64,000 nt of DNA from Chryseobacterium gwangjuense (GTDB lineage: Bacteria > Bacteroidota > Bacteroidia > Flavobacteriales > Weeksellaceae): assembly GCF_021311115.1 (NCBI RefSeq), contig NZ_JAJTNP010000003.1:243632-307631 (forward strand). The letters are read 5' to 3'. The number at the start of each line of letters is the position of its first letter. Within the stretch, counting starts at the first letter, position 1. Below the pieces are notes generated by a model, which saw only the letters and a program-made list of their open reading frames with translations, was not told the DNA's origin and searched no databases. Made by a program: the position numbers and the translations under genes. Below are positions 33,800-43,702 of this stretch, one piece after another.

Positions 33800-36640
33800 A
33801 TGGACGCAACTCAAGATAAAAGGTTATTTCTTATCGATGCCTATGCAATGATTTTTAGAGGATATTATGCATTGATTAGAAACCCGAGACTTACAAGTAA
33901 AGGATTAGATACTTCTGCCATTTTCGGTTTTACGAACTCTTTAATAGAATTAATTAGAAGAGAAAAACCAACTCATTTGGCGGTGGTTTTTGATGTGGGA
34001 AGAGCAAGCGTGAGAACAGATGATTTTGCGGAGTATAAAGCCAACAGAAGTGAAACTCCTGAAGCCATTAAAATTGCAGTTCCATATATTCATAAAATTC
34101 TGGAAGCCATGCATATTCCGATTTTGGGAGTGGAAGGATATGAAGCTGATGACGTCATCGGAACTATTGCCTGCAAAGCAGAAAAAGAATCGTACACAAC
34201 TTTTATGGTGACTCCCGATAAAGATTTTGCACAATTGGTTACCGATAAAATTAAAATCTATAAACCCGGATTAAAAGGTGGAGATATTGAAATTTTAGGA
34301 GTTGAAGAAGTCAAAGCAAAATATGAAATCGAAGACCCTAAACAAGTGATCGATTACCTTGCCATGATGGGAGATGCAGTGGATAATATCCCGGGATTGG
34401 AAGGGGTAGGAGAAAAAACAGCAATGAAATTCCTGAAAGAATTCGGAAGCATTGAAAATCTTTTAGCCAATACAGACCAATTAAAAGGAAAATTAAAAGA
34501 AAAAGTAGAAGCTTCGGCAGAACGTGGAATTTTATCAAAAAAATTAGCAACGATTATCTGTGATGCACCTATTGAATTCCATCAGGAACAATACGATCTG
34601 GAAACTCCTGATTTTGAAAAAGTAAAAGAAGTTTTCGACGAAATAGAATTCAGAAGATTATACGAAAACCTTTACCGTGCTTTTGCTCCGGCTACGAGTA
34701 CAACTGCCATTGTTACTGAGGTTGAAGTGGCAGCAGCAGAAACGACTCCACAACAAAAAGTTGCACAGGCAGTGGGGCAATTGGATCTTTTTGCAACGTA
34801 TGAAGAATTAGAGCAGGCAACATCCACAAAATCTACCATTGAGCAGAACGATCATTTATATCAATTTGTCAATAATCCGAAAGCTCAGAAAATTTTAGTA
34901 GATAATTTATTGAAGCAACAGGTAGTTTGTTTTGATACGGAAACAACTTCATTGAATGAATTGGAAGCCGAATTGGTAGGAATGAGTTTCTCCTATAAAA
35001 AAGGGTTGGCGTATTATATTCCTTTGTCTGAAAACAGAGATGAAGTTTTACAAACGTTAGAAATTTTCAGACCTTTCTTTGAAAAAGAAGACCTGGTAAA
35101 AGTTGCCCACAATTTAAAATTCGATTATAAAATTCTTAAACAATACGATATTACCGTAAAAGGAGCAATGTTCGATACGATGATTGCCCATTACCTTTTA
35201 AATCCGGACGGAAGGCATGGAATGGATTATCTTTCAGAAGTATATCTGAATTATAAACCGGTTTCTATCGAAACGATTATTGGTAAAAAAGGAAAAAATC
35301 AGGGTAATTTCAGAGATGCAGATGTAAGAACTCAGACCGATTATGCTGCGGAAGATGCTGATGTAACTTTCCAATTGTATGAATTGTTTGCCCCTCAATT
35401 AAAAAAGGAAAATCTGGAAGATTTATTCTTCAGCATAGAAATGCCGTTAATGGAAGTCCTGGCAAAAATGGAATTGGCCGGAATTTCTCTGGATGAAAAA
35501 TGGCTGGCTCAGGAAAGTATCGACTTAGAGAACGATTTAAAGCAATTGGAGTCAAAAATATTCGAACTTTCAGGAGAAGAATTCAATATGAATTCTCCAC
35601 GACAGTTAGGGGATATCTTGTTTGAAAAAATGCAGCTTGATCCGAAAGCCAAAAAAACAAAAACGGGTCAGTATGCAACTTCCGAAGATGTTCTTCAAAA
35701 ATTGGCTTCAAAACATGAAATTATCAAGCATATTCTTGAATACAGAACTTATCAGAAATTAAAATCAACCTACGTTGATGCATTGCCGTCACAGATTGAA
35801 AAAACGGATAACCGTGTTCATACCAATTTCTCGCAAACTACGGCTGCAACAGGTCGTTTAGCGAGTGTAAACCCGAATTTGCAGAATATTCCGATCAGAA
35901 CTTTAAGAGGTCAGCAAATTCGTGGAGCTTTCGTTTCCGGGGAAGGAAAAAAGATTATTTCAGCCGATTATTCACAAATTGAATTGCGTTTAATTGCTGA
36001 AATTTCAGGAGAAGACAATATGATTAAAGCGTTCCAGAACGGGGAAGATATTCACGCTTCTACAGCGGCAAAATTATTTAAAATTCCGTTGGATGAGGTT
36101 TCAAAAACGCAGAGAAGTCAGGCAAAAACAGTCAACTTTGGGATCATTTACGGACAGGGAGCTTTTGCATTGGCAGAACAAACAGGTTTATCCAGAACGG
36201 AAGCCAAACAAATGATCGAAGCATATTTCGAGACCTATCCGAAGCTGAAACAATATATGGCTGAACAGGTAAACAAGGCCCGTGAAACCGGCTATGTGGA
36301 AACTATTTTAGGAAGAAAACGCCATTTAAAAGATATTAATTCCAACAATTTTGTCGTTCGTGGTCATGCCGAAAGAAATGCGGTAAATGCTCCGGTTCAG
36401 GGAAGTGCGGCAGATGTCGTGAAAATGGCAATGATCAAAATTCAAAAAGAGCTGGAAAAAGAAAAACTTCAGACAAAAATGCTGCTTCAGGTGCATGACG
36501 AATTGGTATTTGAAGCTCCAATTGATGAAATTGAAGTCGCGACCAATATTATCAAAATGGAAATGGAAAACGCCATAGAAACGCAAGTTCCGTTATTGGT
36601 GGAAGTTGGTGTAGGAAATAATTGGCTGGAAGCACATTAA
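33800..36640 (+). CDS. polA: DNA polymerase I
   Basis: 946 residues (from ATG 33800; ATG 33791 would add three). Three domains in order: 5'-3' exonuclease/flap nuclease (about 1-290, LFLIDAYAMIFRGYYA, YEADDVIGTIA, GDAVDNIPGLEGVGEKTA); an active-looking 3'-5' proofreading domain (FDTETTSLN with D and E present, then HNLKFDYKIL); and family A polymerase motifs SADYSQIELRLIAE, KTVNFGIIYGQG and LQVHDELVFEAP. Acts in repair and Okazaki fragment processing. Single unit with a bidirectional terminator downstream. Confidence 0.96.
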   Translation: MDATQDKRLFLIDAYAMIFRGYYALIRNPRLTSKGLDTSAIFGFTNSLIELIRREKPTHLAVVFDVGRASVRTDDFAEYKANRSETPEAIKIAVPYIHKILEAMHIPILGVEGYEADDVIGTIACKAEKESYTTFMVTPDKDFAQLVTDKIKIYKPGLKGGDIEILGVEEVKAKYEIEDPKQVIDYLAMMGDAVDNIPGLEGVGEKTAMKFLKEFGSIENLLANTDQLKGKLKEKVEASAERGILSKKLATIICDAPIEFHQEQYDLETPDFEKVKEVFDEIEFRRLYENLYRAFAPATSTTAIVTEVEVAAAETTPQQKVAQAVGQLDLFATYEELEQATSTKSTIEQNDHLYQFVNNPKAQKILVDNLLKQQVVCFDTETTSLNELEAELVGMSFSYKKGLAYYIPLSENRDEVLQTLEIFRPFFEKEDLVKVAHNLKFDYKILKQYDITVKGAMFDTMIAHYLLNPDGRHGMDYLSEVYLNYKPVSIETIIGKKGKNQGNFRDADVRTQTDYAAEDADVTFQLYELFAPQLKKENLEDLFFSIEMPLMEVLAKMELAGISLDEKWLAQESIDLENDLKQLESKIFELSGEEFNMNSPRQLGDILFEKMQLDPKAKKTKTGQYATSEDVLQKLASKHEIIKHILEYRTYQKLKSTYVDALPSQIEKTDNRVHTNFSQTTAATGRLASVNPNLQNIPIRTLRGQQIRGAFVSGEGKKIISADYSQIELRLIAEISGEDNMIKAFQNGEDIHASTAAKLFKIPLDEVSKTQRSQAKTVNFGIIYGQGAFALAEQTGLSRTEAKQMIEAYFETYPKLKQYMAEQVNKARETGYVETILGRKRHLKDINSNNFVVRGHAERNAVNAPVQGSAADVVKMAMIKIQKELEKEKLQTKMLLQVHDELVFEAPIDEIEVATNIIKMEMENAIETQVPLLVEVGVGNNWLEAH

Positions 36641-36656
36641 TTTACTTTAAAATAAT

Positions 36657-36692
36657 AAAAAATCCCTGAAACTAAATTTCAGGGATTTTTTA
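36657..36692. terminator. Bidirectional terminator, polA and GLPGLI gene
   Basis: Inverted repeat AAAATCCCTGAAA / TTTCAGGGATTTT with a five-base loop, A-run before and T-run after; it lies between the two convergent stops. Confidence 0.85.
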
Positions 36693-36701
36693 TTTACAAG
36701 A

Positions 36702-37523
36702 TTACGTAGCAGGATAAGGAATTGCCTTATCTTTTTCTATAGGATTATAATATTGCTTAATCATCTCCTGGAGATGTTTCTTTTTTTGATCAAGCTGATT
36801 CTGAGTGGTTATCTTTTCTCCTGAAATCATTACTGTTCCACCATTTTTTAGGCTTTTACTCATTTCTTTTACGGGATCAGAATAATAATCAAGCTTTACT
36901 TTATGATATTGTTTAAGGCTTACAGGAATTGGCTTATTACCATAATGAGTTTCCAGGAATTCAAGCGTAGATTGGGTTTCCGGAATGTTGATGTTTTTTA
37001 CAAGTTTATATTTAAAATCATTATTTCCATCGGAAAGCTCAAAAATAAGACCAGGTAATCCTTTAAACTTATAAGGTCCTTCCTGAAAAGGAATTTCCGT
37101 AGAGAACCATGCTGTCCATTCTCTGCCGCCAAAGTCCGTTGTTGCTTTCTGTAAAGTGTATTGATCTGCTTTTTTTGTTTCAGTACCGATTTTCCAGTCC
37201 ATTTTATCAGTAGAATTGATAACAAAATAATCGTACACATTATCATGAAAAGCTTGGTTGTCGAATGAATTGGCTTTTCGGATAATTAACTGGTTGCTCA
37301 CTGAATTGGCTTGCCATTTTTGCCCGGTTTTTTTACTGATGGAATCCATTTCAAGAAATTTGTAATCATAGAATTTTACAAAATCCTTGTCAATGTCCAG
37401 AACCATATTCATTTTTTTCTCTTTTCCATTGAGCATGATTCCCAATTCATAAATAAATCTCTGGGTTTGAGAAAACACGGTGGTAAAGAGCAGTAAGAGA
37501 ACTCCCGCTAACATTTTTTTCAT
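36702..37523 (-). CDS. GLPGLI family protein
   Basis: 273 residues with signal peptide (MKKMLAGVLLLLFTTVFSQ). The family hallmark is seen verbatim in KFKGLPGLIFEL, preceded by DFGGREWTAWFSTEIPF. The family is restricted to Bacteroidota, secreted, and of unknown function, often found in multiple copies. It lies 28 bp downstream of the Imm22-like gene in the same orientation, though co-transcription is not certain. Confidence 0.93.
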   Translation of the reverse strand: MKKMLAGVLLLLFTTVFSQTQRFIYELGIMLNGKEKKMNMVLDIDKDFVKFYDYKFLEMDSISKKTGQKWQANSVSNQLIIRKANSFDNQAFHDNVYDYFVINSTDKMDWKIGTETKKADQYTLQKATTDFGGREWTAWFSTEIPFQEGPYKFKGLPGLIFELSDGNNDFKYKLVKNINIPETQSTLEFLETHYGNKPIPVSLKQYHKVKLDYYSDPVKEMSKSLKNGGTVMISGEKITTQNQLDQKKKHLQEMIKQYYNPIEKDKAIPYPAT

Positions 37524-37551
37524 ATATAATATTTTGATTTTGGTGTATTAA

Positions 37552-37950
37552 TTAATATTCGAACTCTATTCCACCCAGATACATCAAAGAAAAATCATCA
37601 TTTTCAATAGATGTTGGTTTAGGAATTTGTCCCTGACTTACAAAGAGTAAAGAATTGATGTCAAATTTCAGATTCGTTTCATTAATTCTTTGAACCAATA
37701 TAGGAAGCCAGTCTTCTGCAAAAGAGAAGTCAGCAAATTTCTCGAAAAGACCCATATTGGAATCATCAAAACCATATTCAATTAAATCCTGATCAAACCA
37801 GATGGTGCTTTGAGACTCTGCAAATTTTGAAACAAAAACATCATCAGAATCTTCCTCCAGATAAAAGTTTTCATCCTCCTCTACAAAATTGTAAAAATCG
37901 TCCTCGTTATTGAAATTCCCTACCCAAAAATCTAATACTTCTGTATTCAT
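37552..37950 (-). CDS. Immunity 22 family-like protein
   Basis: 132 residues, very acidic. FWVGNFNNEDDFYNFVEEDE at the start and SMGLFEKFADFS/W-rich central parts fit the Imm22 family of polymorphic-toxin immunity proteins (W-V-G then short acidic helix). No toxin gene is adjacent, so it is an orphan immunity gene, perhaps defending against T6SS or contact-dependent toxins of relatives. Recognition is by eye from the N-terminal motif and overall composition. Confidence 0.6.
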   Translation of the reverse strand: MNTEVLDFWVGNFNNEDDFYNFVEEDENFYLEEDSDDVFVSKFAESQSTIWFDQDLIEYGFDDSNMGLFEKFADFSFAEDWLPILVQRINETNLKFDINSLLFVSQGQIPKPTSIENDDFSLMYLGGIEFEY

Positions 37951-38066
37951 TTATCTAAGCTTTACTTTAAAAACCAAAGGTATAATAATAAATATTGTAT
38001 GCAAAGTAATCTTTGAGGTCATTGAAGTATTTGATTGATTCAGGTGAATGCTTAATTCTTAATGTA

Positions 38067-38462
38067 TTAAAAGTAATCTAATGTTAAAACGGTTATTAAA
38101 AGTATACAGATGGAATAATAGATTATAGTAGAAGTAAAAGATAATACAGTAAAAATTACATGATAGGAAAAATATCCCCGAATAATCGGAATGTTTTCCA
38201 ACAACCAATTAATGCCCAAAAGCATTAAGAAGTAAGATGGTATTAAAATATTTATTAATAATAAAAACAAGAAAGACTGTAAAAAGTGATCAATAAAAGC
38301 TGTAGAATTTTTTGCAGCTACATAAATGCTTATTAGTATTGAAATGCTAAAAATTATAGCAAAAAATAAGTTTAAGTTTTTATTCTTTTTTCTAAAAAGC
38401 AGAAAAAAGTACAAATTTGAAATCAGAAAAAATATTCCAATAATGGTTAATAATTCAAGCAT
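38067..38462 (-). CDS. Small four-helix membrane protein, unknown
   Basis: 131 residues with four predicted transmembrane helices: about 2-20 (LELLTIIGIFFLISNLYFFLL), 30-48 (LFFAIIFSISILISIYVAA), 60-86 (FLLLLINILIPSYFLMLLG) and 100-130. No motif. The start codon is 1 bp from the ydeI stop, so these are co-transcribed. No function can be assigned; it is in a group of genes that looks like defence or immunity leftovers. Confidence 0.6.
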   Translation of the reverse strand: MLELLTIIGIFFLISNLYFFLLFRKKNKNLNLFFAIIFSISILISIYVAAKNSTAFIDHFLQSFLFLLLINILIPSYFLMLLGINWLLENIPIIRGYFSYHVIFTVLSFTSTIIYYSICILLITVLTLDYF

Positions 38463-38463
38463 A

Positions 38464-39021
38464 TTATAACACTCTTTTCCCTAATTCACTTTCCCTGATC
38501 GTCTTTTCCAATCTTGACAGCCTCGTTTTCTCCTGTTTTGCCTGCATAATCCAATGAAGCATTACCTTTTTATAAGATGGAGCCTGGTTATTAAAGAATT
38601 CCCATGCTTTTTTATTGGCTTTAAATTGCTTTTCAAATTCAGGATTCAGCGTTGCCAATTCTTTTTCGTGAGAGTAAATACCAGACTTTTCTTCTTTTCT
38701 TAATTCAAAAGCTTTCAAGCCTTCCGGAGTCATTAAGCCGGCTTTAGTAAGGTCTTCAATTTTTTTAATATTGATAGCACTCCAAATACTTGTAGATTTT
38801 CGAGGAGTGAAACGGATGCTGTAACTTTCATCATCAATCGATTTTCTTACTCCGTCAATCCAGCCAAAACATAATGCTTGATCTACCGATTCAGACCAGG
38901 TTATAGAAGGCTTTTTTGTTCCGACTTTGAAAAATCCAACGAGAAGTTCTTTTTCGTTTTGATGGTTTTTCTCAAGCCAGTTTCGAAATTCTTGTGGTGT
39001 TGGAAAGAATGTTGCTGACAT
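38464..39021 (-). CDS. YdeI/OmpD-associated (bacteriocin-protection) family protein
   Basis: 185 residues. Seen: the family start FPTPQEFRNWLEKNH, then ITWSESVDQALCFGWIDGVRKSID and RFTPRKSTSIWSAIN, all typical of YdeI-like proteins. YdeI of enterobacteria has been linked to resistance to cationic peptides and bacteriocins; the molecular function is unsettled. Complete. In an operon of three minus-strand genes with membrane proteins either side. Confidence 0.88.
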   Translation of the reverse strand: MSATFFPTPQEFRNWLEKNHQNEKELLVGFFKVGTKKPSITWSESVDQALCFGWIDGVRKSIDDESYSIRFTPRKSTSIWSAINIKKIEDLTKAGLMTPEGLKAFELRKEEKSGIYSHEKELATLNPEFEKQFKANKKAWEFFNNQAPSYKKVMLHWIMQAKQEKTRLSRLEKTIRESELGKRVL

Positions 39022-39031
39022 TTAGGTTAAT

Positions 39032-39529
39032 TTATTTTGCAATTTCAATTTTCAAAATTTCGTTAAATAGATCTCCTTTACTGTAAGTAATTCTTACTTT
39101 TAGATTATTATATAAGTCATCACTTCTGTCACCTCCGAAGTGGTTAAATTGATATAAGGTATTTTCATCATATTGAAAAACTACAGAATTTACTTCAAAA
39201 CTATCAATTATAGTCTTTCCTTGTAATGTTTTTCTATAATTTGAAATTTTACCTTCTACTTTTCCTAATTTTTCAGATTCAAGAAGTTTTGTAATTCGTT
39301 CTTTGGTATTATCATGAGTGAAAAATCTTAGATAAATATATCCTGGAAATGATGTTGCAATGAATAAACTTATTATAATCAAACAAAGCTTTTTATCCTC
39401 ATTTTTTAGAAATTTTAATACTAAGAAAAATGCAATTATAGAAATAATCAATACGATTAAACAGACTGAGTACGATTTAATTGAATTACTTGGAGTGTCT
39501 AAAAGTGACCAATAAGTATAATATTCCAT
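39032..39529 (-). CDS. Membrane protein with soluble C-terminal domain, unknown
   Basis: 165 residues: two transmembrane helices (about 19-43, SVCLIVLIISIIAFFLVLKFL; and 49-71, LCLIIISLFIATSFPGYIYL) then about 95 residues of soluble beta-rich sequence (KVEGKISNYRKTLQGKTIIDSFEVN, YQFNHFGG). The latter vaguely resembles DUF3592-type domains. First gene of the three-gene unit with YdeI. No function assigned. Confidence 0.6.
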   Translation of the reverse strand: MEYYTYWSLLDTPSNSIKSYSVCLIVLIISIIAFFLVLKFLKNEDKKLCLIIISLFIATSFPGYIYLRFFTHDNTKERITKLLESEKLGKVEGKISNYRKTLQGKTIIDSFEVNSVVFQYDENTLYQFNHFGGDRSDDLYNNLKVRITYSKGDLFNEILKIEIAK

Positions 39530-39703
39530 TAGAAGCTATTTGAATAAGTAACTAATCCAAATTTAAAACATTTTAGGTCAGCAATTGGCAAGACAAAATA
39601 AAATTTTAACATTTTACAATCATGACAATAGATGCAATATTCAGGAAATGTTCAGAGGTTCTTTTTTGATTCCTTACATTTGTATACATTCTTATTTCTA
39701 AGG

Positions 39704-42589
39704 ATGAAAATGAGTTTATTTATGACCGACAGAAGATACAACGAAACCATTCATACAGATCCCAATAATTACGAGTACATCACAATTTCTAATGACGAAA
39801 ATAAGGTAAGAATTTATACATTAAAGAATGGACTAAAAGTATTTTTAGCCCAGAATTTTGATGCGCCGAGAATTCAGACCTATATTCCGGTGAGAACGGG
39901 AAGCAATAATGATCCTTCTGATAATACAGGATTAGCACATTATCTTGAACATATGATGTTTAAGGGAACGTCAAAAATCGGAACTCAGAATTGGGAAAAG
40001 GAAAGAGAATTATTAAATCAGATATCAGATTTATATGAACAGCACAAAGTTGAACCTGACTCTGAGAAAAAGAAAATAATCTATAAAAAAATAGATGAAG
40101 TTTCTCAGGAAGCGAGCGAATATGCAATTGCCAATGAGTATGATAAGGTAATTTCTTCATTGGGAGCAACCGGAACCAATGCGCATACCTGGTTCGATGA
40201 AACCGTGTATAAAAACAATATCCCGAATAACGAACTTGAGAAATGGCTGAAAGTTGAAAAAGAACGATTTTCAGAAATGGTTTTGAGACTTTTTCATACT
40301 GAATTGGAGTCTGTGTATGAAGAATTCAACCGAGCACAGGATAATGACTCAAGGTTGGTGAATTATGAACTGATGGATGCTCTTTTTCCAACCCATCCGA
40401 ACGGACAGCAAACAACACTTGGGAAGCCGGAACATTTGAAAAACCCTTCTATGAAGGCCATTCATAAATATTTTGATGAGTATTATGTGCCTAATAATTA
40501 TGCTGTTGTTTTAGTTGGAGATTTAGATTTTGAGAAAACAATTCAGCTTATAGATCAGTATTTTGGGGCAATTCCTTACAGGGAGCTTCCTAAAAAGACA
40601 CCTGTTATAGAAAAGCCCATCACAGAAATTGTAAAAAGAACGGTAAACAGTCCGACTACGTCTAGAGTGCAATTGGCATGGAGAACTGAAAGTTATGGAA
40701 CCCGAGAGTCCATGTTAGCAGATATTGTAGCCAATATTTTAAGCAATAGAGGAGAGGCGGGACTTATGGATTTAAATATCAACCAGACTCAAAAATTACT
40801 TTGGGGACAGGCTTTTTCCGTAGGATTAAAGGAATACGGATATTTTTCGATCGTTGCTGTTCCGAAAGAAACACAGACTTTGGATGAGGCTAAAGAACTG
40901 GTCTTAGAGCAAATTGAATTAGTGAAAAACGGAGATTTCCCGGACTGGATGCTTCCTGCCATCATCAACGATTTCAAGCTGCAGAGAATGAAAACCCTGG
41001 AAACTGCAGACGGATTGGCAACCAATCTTTATGATACTTACATTAAAGGCAGAACCTGGGAAGAGGAGCTGAATGAAATGGATGACTATGCCGCTTTTAC
41101 GAAAGAAGATGTTGTTGCTTTTGCGAACGAGTTCTTTAAAGATAATTATGTCATTATTTATAAAGAAAAAGGTATAAACGATAAATTAATCAGAGTTGAA
41201 AACCCGGGAATTACTCCTGTGAAAATCAATCGTGAAGCTCAGTCAGAGTTTTTACAACAGATTTTAGCTGAAAAAACTGGAGATATTCAGCCTGAATTTA
41301 TTGATTATCAGAAAGAGATTAAAACGGATATTGTTAAAGATAAAAAACTAAGCTTCGTTAAAAACAAATACAATGATATCGCACAGGTTCATTTTATTTT
41401 TCCTTTCGGAAGCGATTATGACCGCGACTTAGGGCTTTCTACGCAGATTCTTCAGTATTTGGGGACTGACCGATTTTCACCGGAAGATCTGAAAAAAGAA
41501 TTTTTTAAAATCGGGGTTTCCAATGATTTTAAAACCTCCAATGATCAGCTTTTGATTTCTTTAAGCGGGCTGGAAGAAAATATAGAAAAAGGGATTGAGC
41601 TGCTTAAACATTGGATGTATGAGGTAAAACCTGATCAGGAAATTTACAATCAGTTTGTAGAAACTGTTTTAGAAAACAGAGCAGCGGTAAAAAAAGATAA
41701 AGGCCGAATTATGACGGCTCTGACAAACTATACGAAACTAGGAGCACTCTCTCGCTTTACCGATATTATTTCAAAAGAAGAGCTTAAAAACAGCAATGTT
41801 GAGGTTTTTACCGACAGAATGAAAAAGCTGTTCAAATTTCCGTATCAGATTTTCTTCTATGGTAAAGATTTTGAAAGTTTCACATCTTATATCGGAAAAT
41901 ATACTGAGAATGAAAGCCTTCAAATTCCTGAGCCTAAAAAATATCCTGAACCGGAAACCATCGGGAATGTTTATTTTACCAATTATGATATGGTTCAGAT
42001 GGAAATGAGTAAGGTCGGAAGAGGGAATCCTGTGAATATTGAAAATTTTGGAAAAGTGAATGTCTTCAATGAATATTTCGGAAGAGGATTATCATCCATC
42101 GTGTTCCAGGAAATCCGTGAGAGTAAAAGTTTAGCATATTCCGCGTATGTTTCTTATGCTGCCAATGCAGAATTGAATCATCCGGATTATATCACAACGT
42201 ATATCGGAACACAACCGGATAAACTACAGATTGCGGTAGATACCATGACGGAATTGATGAGTGAACTTCCTGAAGTTCCTAGTCAGTTTGAAAACGCACG
42301 AAATGCGGCGTTGAAACAAATTGCATCCACCAGAATCACCAGAACGAATATCTTTTTTAATACGTTGAGACTGAAAAAACTGAATATTCATTACGATTTT
42401 AGAAAAGATATTTATCAGCAGATTCAAAGTCTTCGTTTTGATGATTTGAAGCAATTTTATGATACGGATATTAAACCGATTCATTTCAATACGGCCATTA
42501 TCGGGAAAAAAGAAAACCTGAATATGGAGGCAGTAAATCAGATGGGAACATTTAAAGAAGTAAGTTTAAAAGATATTTTTGGACATTAA
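39704..42589 (+). CDS. M16 family zinc metallopeptidase (insulinase-like)
   Basis: 961 residues from ATG 39704 (ATGs at 39710 and 39722 are also possible; the longer frame to 39632 has no start signal and is not homologous-looking). The inverted zinc motif HYLEH lies at about residues 85-89 (GLAHYLEHMMFKG), with the third ligand Glu in the ELESVYEEFNRAQ region. The second half is the catalytically inactive M16 repeat (VFQEIRESKSLAYSAY). No signal peptide is visible, so it is presumably cytoplasmic, degrading peptides. Normal length for two-repeat M16 enzymes. Confidence 0.88.
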   Translation: MKMSLFMTDRRYNETIHTDPNNYEYITISNDENKVRIYTLKNGLKVFLAQNFDAPRIQTYIPVRTGSNNDPSDNTGLAHYLEHMMFKGTSKIGTQNWEKERELLNQISDLYEQHKVEPDSEKKKIIYKKIDEVSQEASEYAIANEYDKVISSLGATGTNAHTWFDETVYKNNIPNNELEKWLKVEKERFSEMVLRLFHTELESVYEEFNRAQDNDSRLVNYELMDALFPTHPNGQQTTLGKPEHLKNPSMKAIHKYFDEYYVPNNYAVVLVGDLDFEKTIQLIDQYFGAIPYRELPKKTPVIEKPITEIVKRTVNSPTTSRVQLAWRTESYGTRESMLADIVANILSNRGEAGLMDLNINQTQKLLWGQAFSVGLKEYGYFSIVAVPKETQTLDEAKELVLEQIELVKNGDFPDWMLPAIINDFKLQRMKTLETADGLATNLYDTYIKGRTWEEELNEMDDYAAFTKEDVVAFANEFFKDNYVIIYKEKGINDKLIRVENPGITPVKINREAQSEFLQQILAEKTGDIQPEFIDYQKEIKTDIVKDKKLSFVKNKYNDIAQVHFIFPFGSDYDRDLGLSTQILQYLGTDRFSPEDLKKEFFKIGVSNDFKTSNDQLLISLSGLEENIEKGIELLKHWMYEVKPDQEIYNQFVETVLENRAAVKKDKGRIMTALTNYTKLGALSRFTDIISKEELKNSNVEVFTDRMKKLFKFPYQIFFYGKDFESFTSYIGKYTENESLQIPEPKKYPEPETIGNVYFTNYDMVQMEMSKVGRGNPVNIENFGKVNVFNEYFGRGLSSIVFQEIRESKSLAYSAYVSYAANAELNHPDYITTYIGTQPDKLQIAVDTMTELMSELPEVPSQFENARNAALKQIASTRITRTNIFFNTLRLKKLNIHYDFRKDIYQQIQSLRFDDLKQFYDTDIKPIHFNTAIIGKKENLNMEAVNQMGTFKEVSLKDIFGH

Positions 42590-42618
42590 AAAAGAGGCTT
42601 GAAAAAGCCTCTTTTGTT
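42588..42618. terminator. Bidirectional terminator, M16 peptidase and GNAT gene
   Basis: AAAGAGGCTT / AAGCCTCTTT with a GAAA loop and T-run, between convergent genes. Confidence 0.85.
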
Positions 42619-42622
42619 TTTA

Positions 42623-43702
42623 TTAAGTCATCGCGCAGTCTCCGTCACCGTCCTGAAAATCGGGATTAAATCCTTTGGGTAGATTTTCGATTAAGTGTTT
42701 ATGAAACATGTATCTTCTTTCAAAATCTTTTTGGTAGATTTTCGGAAAATCTTTAGTTAATGCAATTTTTTGATTAAGCTCAACATGATAGTTGGTTAAA
42801 AAAACAATTTTATTTTTTACGATAAAATAGCTTAAGAATTTTATAAAATTGTCTAGGCTTATACTTGAAAATAGATATAAAATTTTTAAATGACCATTTC
42901 TTATCAGAAGGAGAGAACAGGTAACCAGAATATTATTTTCATCGTAGATTTTGATCCAGGAATATCTGAATTCTTTTGAGTAACTGGAAAAAAGATAACG
43001 ATCATCATTTTTCTCACCTTCTAAAACCCAGGGATTTTTTATCAACCAGTTCATTTCATCAGCATTTCTGTTGGTTGTAAAACCGGAAATAAAAGCATTG
43101 CTTTCAGAGTCTATACTGTCTAAAATTTCAAACTTAAAATCTGGCTTTTTAATAAAGCTGTTTTTAATCGAAATCAATGTATTGATGGCATGATCTCCGA
43201 TTTGAAATAGAGATTTTAAAAACTGTATGGAAGGTCTTTTTGCAGGGATAATATGGGCGAAATCTGTACGGAAATAATATCTCTTTCCAACCTTAGGTTG
43301 GATATATTCAAAAACTCCGATTTTGTTATATAAACTTTCGGCTTCTTTGGTAAATTCTGTGAGGACAATATTTCCGTCGTATTCTTCAAATGCTTTATTT
43401 AATAAGCTCTGAGCAATTCTTTTACCGCGAAATTCATTGCTGATAAATAATGTGCTTAACCATGCGTAACGGAATGTTTTTCTTTCAATGTTAAAAGTAT
43501 CAGGAAAACAGCCTACATACCCTGCCAGTTTTTCATCGTCAAAAGCCAAAATTAATAAAGTCTGTTCATCGGTTGCTTTAGGATTTAGAATATGAGATTG
43601 AGCTCTGTGAGCGGTAATGGGAAGAAAATCATACTTTTTAAAATCACCGGATGAAACAAATTCTTCAAGAGATTTTTTATTCAGTGTTTTTAAATGTATC
43701 AT
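42623..43702 (-). CDS. GNAT-like acetyltransferase, two-part
   Basis: 359 residues. The N-terminal half (about 40-150) is a GNAT fold: ILAFDDEKLAGYVGCFPD, LSTLFISNEFRGKRIAQSLL (acetyl-CoA loop), then TKEAESLYNKIGVFE. The C-terminal half (about 190-340) looks like a second, degenerate GNAT-like part. It overlaps the polysaccharide deacetylase gene by four bases, so both probably modify the same cell-surface sugar; that pairing is inference. Confidence 0.8.
   Translation of the reverse strand: MIHLKTLNKKSLEEFVSSGDFKKYDFLPITAHRAQSHILNPKATDEQTLLILAFDDEKLAGYVGCFPDTFNIERKTFRYAWLSTLFISNEFRGKRIAQSLLNKAFEEYDGNIVLTEFTKEAESLYNKIGVFEYIQPKVGKRYYFRTDFAHIIPAKRPSIQFLKSLFQIGDHAINTLISIKNSFIKKPDFKFEILDSIDSESNAFISGFTTNRNADEMNWLIKNPWVLEGEKNDDRYLFSSYSKEFRYSWIKIYDENNILVTCSLLLIRNGHLKILYLFSSISLDNFIKFLSYFIVKNKIVFLTNYHVELNQKIALTKDFPKIYQKDFERRYMFHKHLIENLPKGFNPDFQDGDGDCAMT

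Noticed and set aside
33543..33851. 102-residue plus-strand frame before polA
   Set aside because: Starts at TTG, runs through a clear hairpin terminator and overlaps the polA start; not a real gene as a whole.
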